From an uncultured Pseudomonadota bacterium (GTDB lineage: Bacteria > Pseudomonadota > Gammaproteobacteria > Burkholderiales > Eutrophovitaceae), in the NCBI GenBank assembly GCA_913057675.1, contig CAJXOL010000003.1, forward strand, positions 1 to 47,756: 47,756 nucleotides of DNA. The letters run 5' to 3'. Below the pieces are notes generated by a model. The model made no database searches. It worked only from the letters and a program-made list of their open reading frames with translations, and had not been told where the DNA came from. The position numbers were made by a program, and so were the translations under genes. Position 1 is the stretch's first letter; every line of letters begins with the position of its first letter. Shown here in pieces: positions 8,296-17,250 of this stretch.

Positions 8296-9087
8296 ATGTC
8301 TGACGAAAATTTATTTTCTGGAGAGATGACGGACAAGCAACGTCTATTCCGTGACGAGTATATAAAAGATATTGCCAATTGGTATAACGGCTGGGGGCAT
8401 CTTCTATCAATATACGCACCTGGACTCCTCGTCATTATTTTTTGCATGCGTCATATTGAAAATCCTAATTGGTTAGAAATTTCATTACTAATACCCATCA
8501 TCCTCATTAATAACTTTAACGAATGGTGGCTTCATAAAAATGTAATGCACAGACCAATTAAGGGTTTTGGTGGCGCCCTCATGCCAGTATTTCACCGACA
8601 CACGCATGAGCACCACCAATATTTCACTGCGAAAAGAATGACTTACGATACAACCCGGGAATGGCGCATTGTTTTATTTCCGCCTTATGCCCTGCTAATT
8701 GTCCTTGTCGGAACTATCCCCCCAGCATTCCTCCTAGGTTACTTATGGAGCCCGAATGCTGGGTACATACTGATGCTTTCCACGCCTTTTTATTACTTAA
8801 ACTATGAAACCTTTCACCTATGCTGCCACGTTAAAGAAAACTGGTTCGTTCGGAACTGCCCACTGGTGAATACAATCCGTCGACATCACGCTGCGCACCA
8901 CAGTCAACATATTATGACGGCTAGAAACATGAATTTGACCTACCCAATAGCCGATTGGTATATGGGTACCAGCGACCTTGATCGAGGCTTATTAGGACAC
9001 ATGTTTAACGGATACAATCAACGTTATATCAAGAGCCAATTTCAATCCGAACAAGGTGATGAAATTAAACAAACCGCCTTTAAATAA
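8296..9087 (+). CDS. Membrane fatty acid hydroxylase / sterol desaturase superfamily protein
   Basis: A 263-aa integral membrane di-iron oxygenase candidate. The eight-histidine pattern of the superfamily is visible: HKNVMH near residue 75, HRHTHEHH near 98-105, a His in NYETFHLCCH, and RHHAAHHSQH near 196-205. Hydrophobic segments lie around residues 37-75 and 125-165. Such enzymes hydroxylate or desaturate fatty acyl, sterol or carotenoid substrates using O2; the substrate here is unknown. A strong AAGGAGA ribosome-binding site lies 6-7 nt upstream. It sits between maeB and oxyR on the same strand, 29 bp before oxyR, so cotranscription with oxyR is plausible. Confidence 0.85.
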   Translation: MSDENLFSGEMTDKQRLFRDEYIKDIANWYNGWGHLLSIYAPGLLVIIFCMRHIENPNWLEISLLIPIILINNFNEWWLHKNVMHRPIKGFGGALMPVFHRHTHEHHQYFTAKRMTYDTTREWRIVLFPPYALLIVLVGTIPPAFLLGYLWSPNAGYILMLSTPFYYLNYETFHLCCHVKENWFVRNCPLVNTIRRHHAAHHSQHIMTARNMNLTYPIADWYMGTSDLDRGLLGHMFNGYNQRYIKSQFQSEQGDEIKQTAFK

Positions 9088-9116
9088 GCGACAATAATCT
9101 TAAATAATTAAGAATC

Positions 9117-10076
9117 ATGGGTGCAGCGTTACCAACAATTAGGCAACTCAGATATTTAACTGTGTTATCAGAAACACTAAATTTCCGTCGAGCTGCAGAG
9201 CAATTATTTGTCACACAATCCACTCTTTCAGCGGGCATCAAAGAGTTAGAGATCACCCTCGGCGCAACTCTTCTCGAGCGAACTAAGCGTGCAGTTAAAC
9301 TAACAAAAATAGGCTCTGAAATACTACATAGAGCAAAATCAATACTCACCGAAGTGGATGACTTGAGCAGCTTCGCCGAGCGTTTACAAAAACCTCTTAG
9401 TGGAACATTAAAATTAGGAGTCATCCCCACCATTGCTCCTTTTCTGCTACCCATCGTGATTCCCAAATTAAAAGCAGACTATCCGGCATTGAAGCTTTAT
9501 CTAAGAGAGGATTATTCTCTGCGCCTTTTAGATCAAATTAAATCGGGCGAACTTGATTTTGCAATCATTGCTTTACCCTTCAAGACAGAAGATCTCATTA
9601 TCAACACGCTGTTTAAAGATGAGTTTTGGTGGGTCGCAAAAAAAGGACAAGCGCTTGCAAAACTTAAAGAAATCTCGATAAAGGATGTAAACCTTAGTGA
9701 ACTACTTTTGCTCGAGGAGGGACATTGCCTCAGAGATCACGCGATCGAGGCGTGTGGCACTAAAGCAGCTAACTCACTTGATGAGTCATTTGCAGCAACC
9801 AGTCTTTATACCCTCCTCCAAATGGTAGATAATGATTTGGGGTGCACACTACTCCCAGAAATGGTACTCAAGTCTGGGGCATTACTAGGTACGGAACTTG
9901 TAGCGAGACCTTTTTCAGATAAGCCTCCTTATCGAGAAATTGCGCTACTCAAAAGAAAGACTGACAATAGAATGGCCGATTTTGACTTGCTATCGGCACT
10001 AATTGTTTCTGTTAAAAAAATCCATTCTCCTAAACTCGGAGCTTCGCGTACAAAACGGGCTGCGACTAAACGCTAA
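9117..10076 (+). CDS. oxyR: OxyR, hydrogen-peroxide-sensing LysR regulator
   Basis: A 319-aa LysR-family activator. The N-terminal helix-turn-helix (LRYLTVLSETLNF, FVTQSTLSAGI) and the substrate-binding-type domain are complete. OxyR is recognised by the redox pair in GHCLRDHAIEAC: C204 and C213 lie nine residues apart, as C199/C208 do in E. coli OxyR, within the conserved LLLEEGHCLRD context. Oxidation to a disulfide switches on catalase, peroxiredoxin and related genes. No catalase or ahpC neighbour is present here; the gene follows the fatty-acid-hydroxylase-family gene by 29 bp. The basic tail after residue 300 (TKRAATKR) is an addition of unknown meaning. The ribosome-binding sequence is weak. 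Confidence 0.93.
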   Translation: MGAALPTIRQLRYLTVLSETLNFRRAAEQLFVTQSTLSAGIKELEITLGATLLERTKRAVKLTKIGSEILHRAKSILTEVDDLSSFAERLQKPLSGTLKLGVIPTIAPFLLPIVIPKLKADYPALKLYLREDYSLRLLDQIKSGELDFAIIALPFKTEDLIINTLFKDEFWWVAKKGQALAKLKEISIKDVNLSELLLLEEGHCLRDHAIEACGTKAANSLDESFAATSLYTLLQMVDNDLGCTLLPEMVLKSGALLGTELVARPFSDKPPYREIALLKRKTDNRMADFDLLSALIVSVKKIHSPKLGASRTKRAATKR

Positions 10077-10186
10077 CGCTATTCTCTTACTGCTGGGGTC
10101 CTCAGTACGAAATAATGAACCTAGACAGAAATGATTTTATTGTTGAGCCACAGACTTATTAAAAAACTTTTCAGAAGAATATAAAC

Positions 10187-11875
10187 ATGAACGACCTATT
10201 GATTAAAAACGGAGTAATTATCGATGGATCAGGACGAGACCGGTTCGTAGGAGACATCTCTATCAAAGATGGACTCATAAATGGCGTTGGGAACAATCTA
10301 GGTTTGGCGACACGTATTATCGATGCGGATGGCCTCCTAGTTACTCCAGGGTTCGTTGATGTACACACGCACTATGATGGACAAGTCACCTGGGACCCAT
10401 ATTTAACCCCTTCGACGTTTCATGGCGTGACTACCGCCGTGTTTGGCAATTGTGGAGTGGGGTTCGCCCCAGTTAGAAAAACCGATGTCCCCTATCTCAT
10501 CAATCTGATGGAAGGAGTCGAAGACATACCTGGGTCAGTGTTGTCAGAAGGTGTGGATTTCAATTGGGAATCCTTCCCGCAATATCTTGATGTTCTCGAC
10601 TCATCTCCCAAAGCTATTGATATCGGTGCTCAAGTACCCCACGGTCCACTACGATTTTATGTTATGGGTGAGAGAGGCGCGGATCACCATGCAATTCCTA
10701 GCCCTAAAGAAATAGAGTCTATGGGCTTGTTGCTCGAGGAATCATTAACCGCAGGGGCTATGGGATTCACGACATCAAGAACAACCAAACACTTGAGTCG
10801 CGACGGAAAGAATACACCAAGCCTATCGGCAAAACATGATGAACTTCGTGGATTAGCCCGCGCTATGAAACGCGCTGGAAAAGGAATCATTGAAGTTAAC
10901 TCCGATTTTGGTCCAGGTGAATTTGAGATCATGCGTATGGTTAGTGAAGTGTCTGGGCGCCCACTGTCCATCCTGCTTCTCCAGACCAATAATTCGCCCG
11001 ATCTTTGGCGGCAAACTCGGGATCAAATTCATCAAGCCCGTATAGAAGGTATGAACGTCAACGGGCAGGTAGGGTGTCGGCCCATCGTCATCATTATGGG
11101 GCTCGAAACAACAATTAATCCATTTTCAACACATCCGAAATGGACGCAATTGTCATCGCTAACGCCCGCAGAACGTCTTACAAGAATCAAGCAAGATGCA
11201 CAGCTGCGTCATGAGTTAATTCATCAAGTGCCTGACAACGAGCATACGAGACGTATTAAAGAATGGATGCCCAAGACGTTCTTAATGAATAAGGGGTTTG
11301 ATTATGAGCCCTCACCAGAAGATAGCATCTGCGAGATTGCTCAGAGGAAAGGAGTAAGTCCTTTTGAAGTAGCCTTAGATGGAATGCTTCAAAACGACGG
11401 TAAGGGGCTACTCGCACACACGTTTGAAAACTATTTTGATGGTGACCTTGAAATCATAAGAGAAATGTTGCTTGACGACGGCACTATCATGGGCCTTGGT
11501 GATGGAGGAGCACATGTGTGTACTGTGTGTGATGAAGGTGCGCCAACCTATTTGTTGACGCATTGGGGTCGTGACAGAAAAAGAGGACCAAGAATTCCTC
11601 TAGAATTTTTGGTGAAGAAACACACCTCCGTTAGCGCACGTGGCTACGGCCTTCTAGATCGAGGACTTATTCAACCTGGATACAAAGCAGATCTTAATAT
11701 TATTGATTATGAACAGTTGTCGTTATTAGATGCAGAGATTGTTTATGATTTACCTGCCGGTGGAAAACGCTTAATTCAAAGAGCGCGAGGTTACCGTCAC
11801 ACATTTGTATCTGGAGTAGAAATTATTAATCAAGATGAACAAACTGGAAATCTACCAGGACGCCTTCTACGATAA
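10187..11875 (+). CDS. Amidohydrolase family 3 protein, N-acyl-D-amino-acid deacylase-like
   Basis: A 562-aa zinc amidohydrolase. The N-terminal beta-sandwich (LLIKNGVIIDGSG) leads into the metal site DVHTHYDGQ near residue 58. Further family motifs are GVTTAVFGNCGVGFAP, a second metal-site region around EVNSDFG, and GDGGAHVCTVCD near residue 440, with C-terminal GYKADLNIID. The family includes D-aminoacylases and many uncharacterised cyclic amide or ester hydrolases, so the substrate is open. It heads a tight operon with an SDR (16 bp), a beta-hydroxyacid dehydrogenase (49 bp) and a PcaC-like protein (16 bp), which argues for catabolism of a specific small molecule. Confidence 0.85.
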   Translation: MNDLLIKNGVIIDGSGRDRFVGDISIKDGLINGVGNNLGLATRIIDADGLLVTPGFVDVHTHYDGQVTWDPYLTPSTFHGVTTAVFGNCGVGFAPVRKTDVPYLINLMEGVEDIPGSVLSEGVDFNWESFPQYLDVLDSSPKAIDIGAQVPHGPLRFYVMGERGADHHAIPSPKEIESMGLLLEESLTAGAMGFTTSRTTKHLSRDGKNTPSLSAKHDELRGLARAMKRAGKGIIEVNSDFGPGEFEIMRMVSEVSGRPLSILLLQTNNSPDLWRQTRDQIHQARIEGMNVNGQVGCRPIVIIMGLETTINPFSTHPKWTQLSSLTPAERLTRIKQDAQLRHELIHQVPDNEHTRRIKEWMPKTFLMNKGFDYEPSPEDSICEIAQRKGVSPFEVALDGMLQNDGKGLLAHTFENYFDGDLEIIREMLLDDGTIMGLGDGGAHVCTVCDEGAPTYLLTHWGRDRKRGPRIPLEFLVKKHTSVSARGYGLLDRGLIQPGYKADLNIIDYEQLSLLDAEIVYDLPAGGKRLIQRARGYRHTFVSGVEIINQDEQTGNLPGRLLR

Positions 11876-11891
11876 AAAATAGAGGATCAAT

Positions 11892-12662
11892 ATGAACCTA
11901 AAAGACGCTGTCGTTATTATCACCGGCGGAGGTACAGGAGTTGGCGCAGCCTGCGCACAAGTTTTAGCTAAACATGGCGCACGAATCATCATTAACTACA
12001 ATAAAAGCCAAACAGGAGCGCTTGAAACAGCGAAGCAATGTAAGAAATTAGGAGGCGACGCAATTACGATACAAGGTAATGTCGTCTTTGACGATGATTG
12101 CAAGAAAATAGCGGTCGAGGCGATAGAACAATGGGGCAGAATTGATGGACTGATTAATAACGCGGGCATCACTAAATTCGCAGCGCCTGGAGATCTGGAA
12201 GCTCTAAGCGCCAATGATTTCATTGATTTATACTCAACAAACGTTGTTGGCTCCTATCAAATGATCAGGGCATGTGCCGATCATCTCAAGACGTCACGTG
12301 GGTCTGTCGTAAACATCTCCTCTATTGCTGGAATAAAAGCAATTGGATCTTCTACTGCATATATCGCATCTAAGGCTGCGTTAAATGCAATGACCGTAGC
12401 ACTTGCCCGCGCGCTAGCACCAGAGATTCGCATTAATGCAGTTTGCCCCGGGCTTGTAGATACCGATTGGCACTCCAAGCGATTCTCTGAAAATGAATAT
12501 AAATCATTTCTTAAAAATTATGAAAAAACAGTACCTTTAAAGTCTGTAGCAACGCCTGAGGATATTGCCGACAGTGTTATTTGGTTACTCTCCTCAGCCA
12601 GATTAGTCACAGGAGAAACCATTCTCGTAGATGCTGGGCTACACTTAGGTAAAGCAATGTAG
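11892..12662 (+). CDS. SDR-family NAD(P)-dependent oxidoreductase
   Basis: A complete 256-aa classical short-chain dehydrogenase. The cofactor motif TGGGTGVG is at residues 11-18, NNAGI near 88, the catalytic Ser in NISSIAG, and Tyr/Lys in TAYIASK near 156-160; the C-terminal GETILVDAG is also typical. It resembles FabG-like 3-oxoacyl or alcohol dehydrogenases, but the substrate cannot be read. GAGGATC precedes the ATG. As second gene of the amidohydrolase operon it probably oxidises or reduces the hydrolysis product. Confidence 0.88.
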   Translation: MNLKDAVVIITGGGTGVGAACAQVLAKHGARIIINYNKSQTGALETAKQCKKLGGDAITIQGNVVFDDDCKKIAVEAIEQWGRIDGLINNAGITKFAAPGDLEALSANDFIDLYSTNVVGSYQMIRACADHLKTSRGSVVNISSIAGIKAIGSSTAYIASKAALNAMTVALARALAPEIRINAVCPGLVDTDWHSKRFSENEYKSFLKNYEKTVPLKSVATPEDIADSVIWLLSSARLVTGETILVDAGLHLGKAM

Positions 12663-12711
12663 TGACAACAGTCTCGAGCGTTCAAAAACCTTAAAAAATA
12701 GCGGAGACTTT

Positions 12712-13611
12712 ATGGCGAAAGATCAAACTCTAGGATTCATTGGTTTAGGCAATATGGGGCAACCCATGTTGAAACGATTAATCGAGTCTGGCCGAAAAGT
12801 TGTTATCTACGATACTAACTCCAAGGCATTAGACGCCGCGGAAGCCCTTGGTGGACTCCGTGCCGAATCTAGTCTGGATGTGGCCCAACGGACAAAGATC
12901 ATTATGCTTAGTCTCCCAAGCCCGGATATTGTTAAGGAAGTAGTGGGTTCAGAAAAAGGCTTGGCACATGGCAGTCAAGTCAAAACGATCATCGATTTTT
13001 CAACCATCGGAACGAGAGCTGCGAAGTTCATTGATGACCTAGCCAAGAACCAGAAAATACATTACATCGACTGCCCAGTCAGCGGTGGAGTAAAAGGTGC
13101 GGGTACAGGGACGTTATCAGTAATGGTTGCGTGTACAAAATTTTTATTTGAAGAACACAAGAGCCTATTAAACATTTTTGGAAGACCGTATCACGTCGGC
13201 GACAGGCCAGGCCAAGCACAGTCCATGAAGCTTGCGAACAATCTCCTATCATGCGCCGCAGTAGCAATCACGTCAGAAGCCATGGTTATGGGAACTAAAG
13301 CGGGATTAGATCCCGAGCAAATGCTTGAAATTATTAATGTCAGTACTGGTAAAAACACAGCGACTGAACATAAATTTCCTAAATCTGTTCTTACCGGAAC
13401 ATTTGACTTCGGCTTCTCAACGGGACTCTCATATAAGGACGTAAACCTGTGTATTGATGAAGCAGAAGCGATGGGTATTCCCATGTTTTTAGGTTCAACT
13501 GTTCGACAAATGTTGGCCGCCACAAAAGCTGAGTTTGGCGAGGACTCAGACTTCACCTCTCTTTGCCGTTTAGTAGAGAATTGGGCGCAAGTAGAAGTCC
13601 GGAAAAAATAA
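12712..13611 (+). CDS. Beta-hydroxyacid dehydrogenase (3-hydroxyisobutyrate dehydrogenase family)
   Basis: A 299-aa NAD(P)-dependent dehydrogenase of the family containing 3-hydroxyisobutyrate dehydrogenase and tartronate semialdehyde reductase. The Rossmann motif GFIGLGNMGQPM is at residues 8-19, the substrate-binding DCPVSGGVKGAGTGTLSVM near 120-138, and the catalytic Lys region MKLANN near 172. The C-terminal helical domain is complete. GCGGAG provides the ribosome-binding site. Third gene of the amidohydrolase operon; its partner genes suggest that a hydroxyacid or semialdehyde intermediate is handled. Confidence 0.88.
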   Translation: MAKDQTLGFIGLGNMGQPMLKRLIESGRKVVIYDTNSKALDAAEALGGLRAESSLDVAQRTKIIMLSLPSPDIVKEVVGSEKGLAHGSQVKTIIDFSTIGTRAAKFIDDLAKNQKIHYIDCPVSGGVKGAGTGTLSVMVACTKFLFEEHKSLLNIFGRPYHVGDRPGQAQSMKLANNLLSCAAVAITSEAMVMGTKAGLDPEQMLEIINVSTGKNTATEHKFPKSVLTGTFDFGFSTGLSYKDVNLCIDEAEAMGIPMFLGSTVRQMLAATKAEFGEDSDFTSLCRLVENWAQVEVRKK

Positions 13612-13627
13612 TCACCAGGAGATAAAA

Positions 13628-14008
13628 ATGAACGATGACTTATACCAAAAAGGCCTAAAAATAAGAAAGGATGTTTTAGGGTCCGAATACGTGGAAAAAT
13701 CACTTGCAAATGCAAACGATTTCAACGAACCGATGCAAAGACTTGTGAGTGAATATTGCTGGGGCGCTGTTTGGGGGCGCGAGGAACTCCCAAAAAAAAC
13801 CAGAAGCATGCTGAATATCGCAATGTTAGCCGTACTCAATCGTCCTAATGAGTTTAAATTGCATATACGCGGCGCGCTTAGAAACGGTGTTACCAAAGAA
13901 GAGATTCGTGAGATTTTATTACAAGTGGCTATCTATGGTGGGGTGCCTGCGGCTATTGATTCGTTTAAAAATGCTAAAGAAATAATAGATGCTGAAACCA
14001 CCCCTTAG
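13628..14008 (+). CDS. Carboxymuconolactone decarboxylase family protein, PcaC-like
   Basis: A 126-aa all-helical protein with the PcaC size and signatures: WGAVWGREELPKKTRSMLNIAML, LHIRGALRNGVTKEEIREILLQ and YGGVPAA. True PcaC decarboxylates gamma-carboxymuconolactone in the beta-ketoadipate route. No other pca gene is nearby, so here it may act as a decarboxylase or isomerase on the operon's own intermediate. AGGAG lies 7 nt before the ATG, 16 bp after the preceding gene. Its stop codon overlaps the end of the convergent helicase gene by 4 bp. Confidence 0.85.
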   Translation: MNDDLYQKGLKIRKDVLGSEYVEKSLANANDFNEPMQRLVSEYCWGAVWGREELPKKTRSMLNIAMLAVLNRPNEFKLHIRGALRNGVTKEEIREILLQVAIYGGVPAAIDSFKNAKEIIDAETTP

Positions 14009-17000
14009 AACTCAAGCAACTCACCAGTACTCAAAACTACCCCTATACGAATCGGTTTCATCTTTTTAATGCGCAATAAGTCATCTCGATATTGAGTTAA
14101 CTGCTCTTTGTATTGACGTCGACTAGCGGGACCAGGACTCGAACTATGATTCGATGAAATCTTGTAATCGAGAATCCAAAATTCGTCATTAAACTCAACG
14201 AGACGATCAATCCTCTTGATGTCACCTTCATCATTCATATAGGCAACTTCATTTGTAGCTTTAAGGTAATTGCCAGGAATAAAGAAACGGTTTAATTCTG
14301 GGGCTTTTACAATACGAAGACTGACATCCCATGCAGTATCAAATTCAGTCAATGACCCTCCGCAAAGCTGCTGAGTAGCCTCCTTACTGATCAACTCACC
14401 ATCTGCAGTTATCGTCTCCAGGATTTTGTGTACGAGTGTCCCAAATTCAATATCGGAATTGGTATAACGCTCTTGTCTTTTACCTACTGAGAACGTTTCA
14501 GTAATGGGATCTATTTCAATAATGTCCTGAGAACTGCTATCGGTTTTTACTCTTTCTCTGAGCTTGATGTCTTCGGACAATAAGTCAAGCCCCTTATTCT
14601 GACTGCACTGTTGCATTGCATCGCTTAGTAAGGAATACCATGAACTTGGGTTATCTTTTGGTTGCGCTACGCCAGATACAAAAAATGCCTGTCGCGCACG
14701 TGTTACAGCCACATACAATAAATTCGTATCTTCCGTTCTGTTAAGAGCTTCGTGACGCGCAAACAACTCAGACCGACTTTCTCCTCGCTGTTTTTTCGCA
14801 CCATAGATTGAGAAATGATTCGGTTTTTTTTCTCCCGGAGTCCAATCAACCAGAATATCCCAATTATCAGAACCTACTGCAGCGCCAGCATCAGCCAAGA
14901 AAACAACAGGAGCCTCTAACCCCTTCGCACCATGAATAGTCATAATGCGTACAGCATTAAGAGATAGTGACTGCAGCCCCTCCTCTGGGCCAGATCTCGC
15001 CTCGGCACACAATAATCGAATGTTCTCAAGGAAACGTCCTAAACTCGGATATCGGCCAGCAGAAAAATCTAACGAGTACTCCAAAAATGCGAGTAAATTT
15101 GAGCGTACACGCTCAGCTAGGTCGGGTAATGCCTGACCCGTATATCGATTGATTAAATCAGAGTCCCCGTAGATCATGTCAAGTAAATCGTGGGCTGGTA
15201 GGGTGTCGGCATATTTAATCCATCGAGACAAACATCTCGCAGCATCATCGAAGTCAGCTAAGGAGTTCGATTGATCACTGCCTTGAGCCTCGACCAACAT
15301 GCTCCAAATAGATCGGTCACCCCGATTAATAAACACCTTTAACGCAATGTCATCAAACGAAAATATAGGTGACTTAAGAACATGAATCAAATAATGATCA
15401 ACGTGTGGCGTCAGGAGAAACTGTAATAGCGAAATGACATTTTGAGTCTCCAGCGACTCCAAAAGTGAGCCTTTCCTTTGACTGAAAAATGGAATTCCTA
15501 CTATCCTGAGTGCATCTTCATAGCTTTTTAAATGAGTACGTCGCCTGAGAAGAATCATAATGTCTGAAAACATGATGGATCGAAGTACATTTTCGTCATC
15601 GATAGCTTTACTGGAGACTAGCGAGAGAATTTTCTCACCAATCATTAGCCCTTCTTTAAGATGGCGATCATCTACTGGCTCCAACCTGGACGATATCAGA
15701 GGGTTTCTCCAGCGAGATATATCGCAAGCTTCAACAGGCTCAACAGCATCAACTAATGGGAACGCTGCCAACTCGGAGGATAAACCTGTATGAATCGACT
15801 GTTGGCGCACGAAGCTGTTGATCCTAGTTTCAAAACACGCATTAACCAATTCCGTAACTCCGGGAGCATTTCGATGACTCTGATTTTGAATAACTTTACG
15901 CCCACCTAAACCAGAGATGACTAATTTCTCTGCTACACCAAAAAGCCTCGGCTCAGCTCGCCTGAAGCGATAAATAGATTGCTTTGGGTCACCCACAAAA
16001 AAAAGTTTAATGGTTGTACCTGCTTGATTCGAAGCATCGATCCAAGATTTCAGAATAGTCCACTGAATTGGGTTCGTATCTTGAAACTCATCAACCAACA
16101 AATGCGTATAGCGTGAATCCAAGCGATGCAGCACAAAATCTGCTTGATCATCATCTAACAATAATGATCTAACATTCCACTCAAGATCCGAGAAGTCTAG
16201 GATATTCGAGTCACTCTTAAACGACTGAAATATTTTAAGTAAGCAATCACCGACAATTTGCACAGCAAGATTCAACTGAATAGACAACCACTCTACTCGT
16301 GCTGTTCCAAGCTGGTCGACGAGGGCTTTTAAATCTGCACTAACACGAACGTAGCGCTCCGCATCCTCAGTCCCCATCCTCTTTATCATTGCATCTGAGA
16401 GTGCTCTATCTCTAGACAATTTTTTCAAATAGAAAAACCAATTCTCAGGATCATCGAATGACTCAATCAATTCCAGTGCTTCAAGCGCCCTTATCTCACT
16501 GGGTAATTCATTTTTTAAAAGTAATTTTTTAAATTCAATCAAGTTAGAGATTAATATTTGATCCCGCAAAAAACCATCTAAAGGATCTTGATCTTGATTT
16601 CTGCGCCAAGCCAAAACTATTTCTTGCATCTCACTGCTTTTTAAACTTGCCCACCAATCCAACCGACTACCCACGAATCGCTCGAGTATTTCGCCTGTAT
16701 TCTGAAGCTCATATCTTCCATAAAGATAATCAAGTGCATCCTTCACATCTCGATTAGAGGAAAGATTTTTAAAAAATAACTCCCAAGCATCCCGAAAAAT
16801 CAAATCGCCGCTGTCTGATAGTTCCCCACCACGGCCTGATTGGGCTGACCATGGCGCCAACTGCAGAATTTGCAAAAACCAACCATGGAATGTATTCACA
16901 TTCACACCAGGCGAAGTAGATAAATACTCTCCATAGAGTTTTCTGGCAAGAGGGACATACGCGTCTATCTCATTAGGGCTAACGCCTCGTTCTATTAGGA

Positions 17001-17250
17001 ATTCTCTAACTTCTTCGTCATCAGCAATAGCCAGTGTTCTCAACCAATCGGTTAGTCGAGACTCCATCTCTCTCGCCGCTTTACGAGTGAAGGTGATCGC
17101 TAATATTTCCGAAGGTTTGGCTCCCGCCAAAAGTAATCTAATAATCCGCGAAGTCAATAACCACGTCTTACCAGATCCTGCACACGCTTCGACAATTACA
17201 TCATTGTACGGATCGAGTACGAACTCTTTATCGCTGACCAGAGTATTCAT
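14005..17250 (-). CDS. AddA-like UvrD-family helicase-nuclease
   Basis: An SF1 helicase fused to a C-terminal PD-(D/E)XK nuclease, 1081 aa from the chosen start. Helicase motifs: I ACAGSGKTWLL (near residue 22), Ia AITFTRKAAREM, II LLVDEFQDTNP, III FFVGDPKQSIYRFRRAEP, V IMTIHGAKGLEAPVVF, VI LLYVAVTRARQAF. The nuclease signature is FGTLVHKILE, then RIDRL, LDYK and the QYKEQLTQY helix. With its partner it should resect double-strand ends for recombination in place of RecBCD. ATG 17250 is preferred over the track start at 17280 because it makes an exact ATGA overlap with the stop of the upstream gene, a sign of translational coupling. Confidence 0.92.
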   Translation of the reverse strand: MNTLVSDKEFVLDPYNDVIVEACAGSGKTWLLTSRIIRLLLAGAKPSEILAITFTRKAAREMESRLTDWLRTLAIADDEEVREFLIERGVSPNEIDAYVPLARKLYGEYLSTSPGVNVNTFHGWFLQILQLAPWSAQSGRGGELSDSGDLIFRDAWELFFKNLSSNRDVKDALDYLYGRYELQNTGEILERFVGSRLDWWASLKSSEMQEIVLAWRRNQDQDPLDGFLRDQILISNLIEFKKLLLKNELPSEIRALEALELIESFDDPENWFFYLKKLSRDRALSDAMIKRMGTEDAERYVRVSADLKALVDQLGTARVEWLSIQLNLAVQIVGDCLLKIFQSFKSDSNILDFSDLEWNVRSLLLDDDQADFVLHRLDSRYTHLLVDEFQDTNPIQWTILKSWIDASNQAGTTIKLFFVGDPKQSIYRFRRAEPRLFGVAEKLVISGLGGRKVIQNQSHRNAPGVTELVNACFETRINSFVRQQSIHTGLSSELAAFPLVDAVEPVEACDISRWRNPLISSRLEPVDDRHLKEGLMIGEKILSLVSSKAIDDENVLRSIMFSDIMILLRRRTHLKSYEDALRIVGIPFFSQRKGSLLESLETQNVISLLQFLLTPHVDHYLIHVLKSPIFSFDDIALKVFINRGDRSIWSMLVEAQGSDQSNSLADFDDAARCLSRWIKYADTLPAHDLLDMIYGDSDLINRYTGQALPDLAERVRSNLLAFLEYSLDFSAGRYPSLGRFLENIRLLCAEARSGPEEGLQSLSLNAVRIMTIHGAKGLEAPVVFLADAGAAVGSDNWDILVDWTPGEKKPNHFSIYGAKKQRGESRSELFARHEALNRTEDTNLLYVAVTRARQAFFVSGVAQPKDNPSSWYSLLSDAMQQCSQNKGLDLLSEDIKLRERVKTDSSSQDIIEIDPITETFSVGKRQERYTNSDIEFGTLVHKILETITADGELISKEATQQLCGGSLTEFDTAWDVSLRIVKAPELNRFFIPGNYLKATNEVAYMNDEGDIKRIDRLVEFNDEFWILDYKISSNHSSSPGPASRRQYKEQLTQYRDDLLRIKKMKPIRIGVVLSTGELLEF

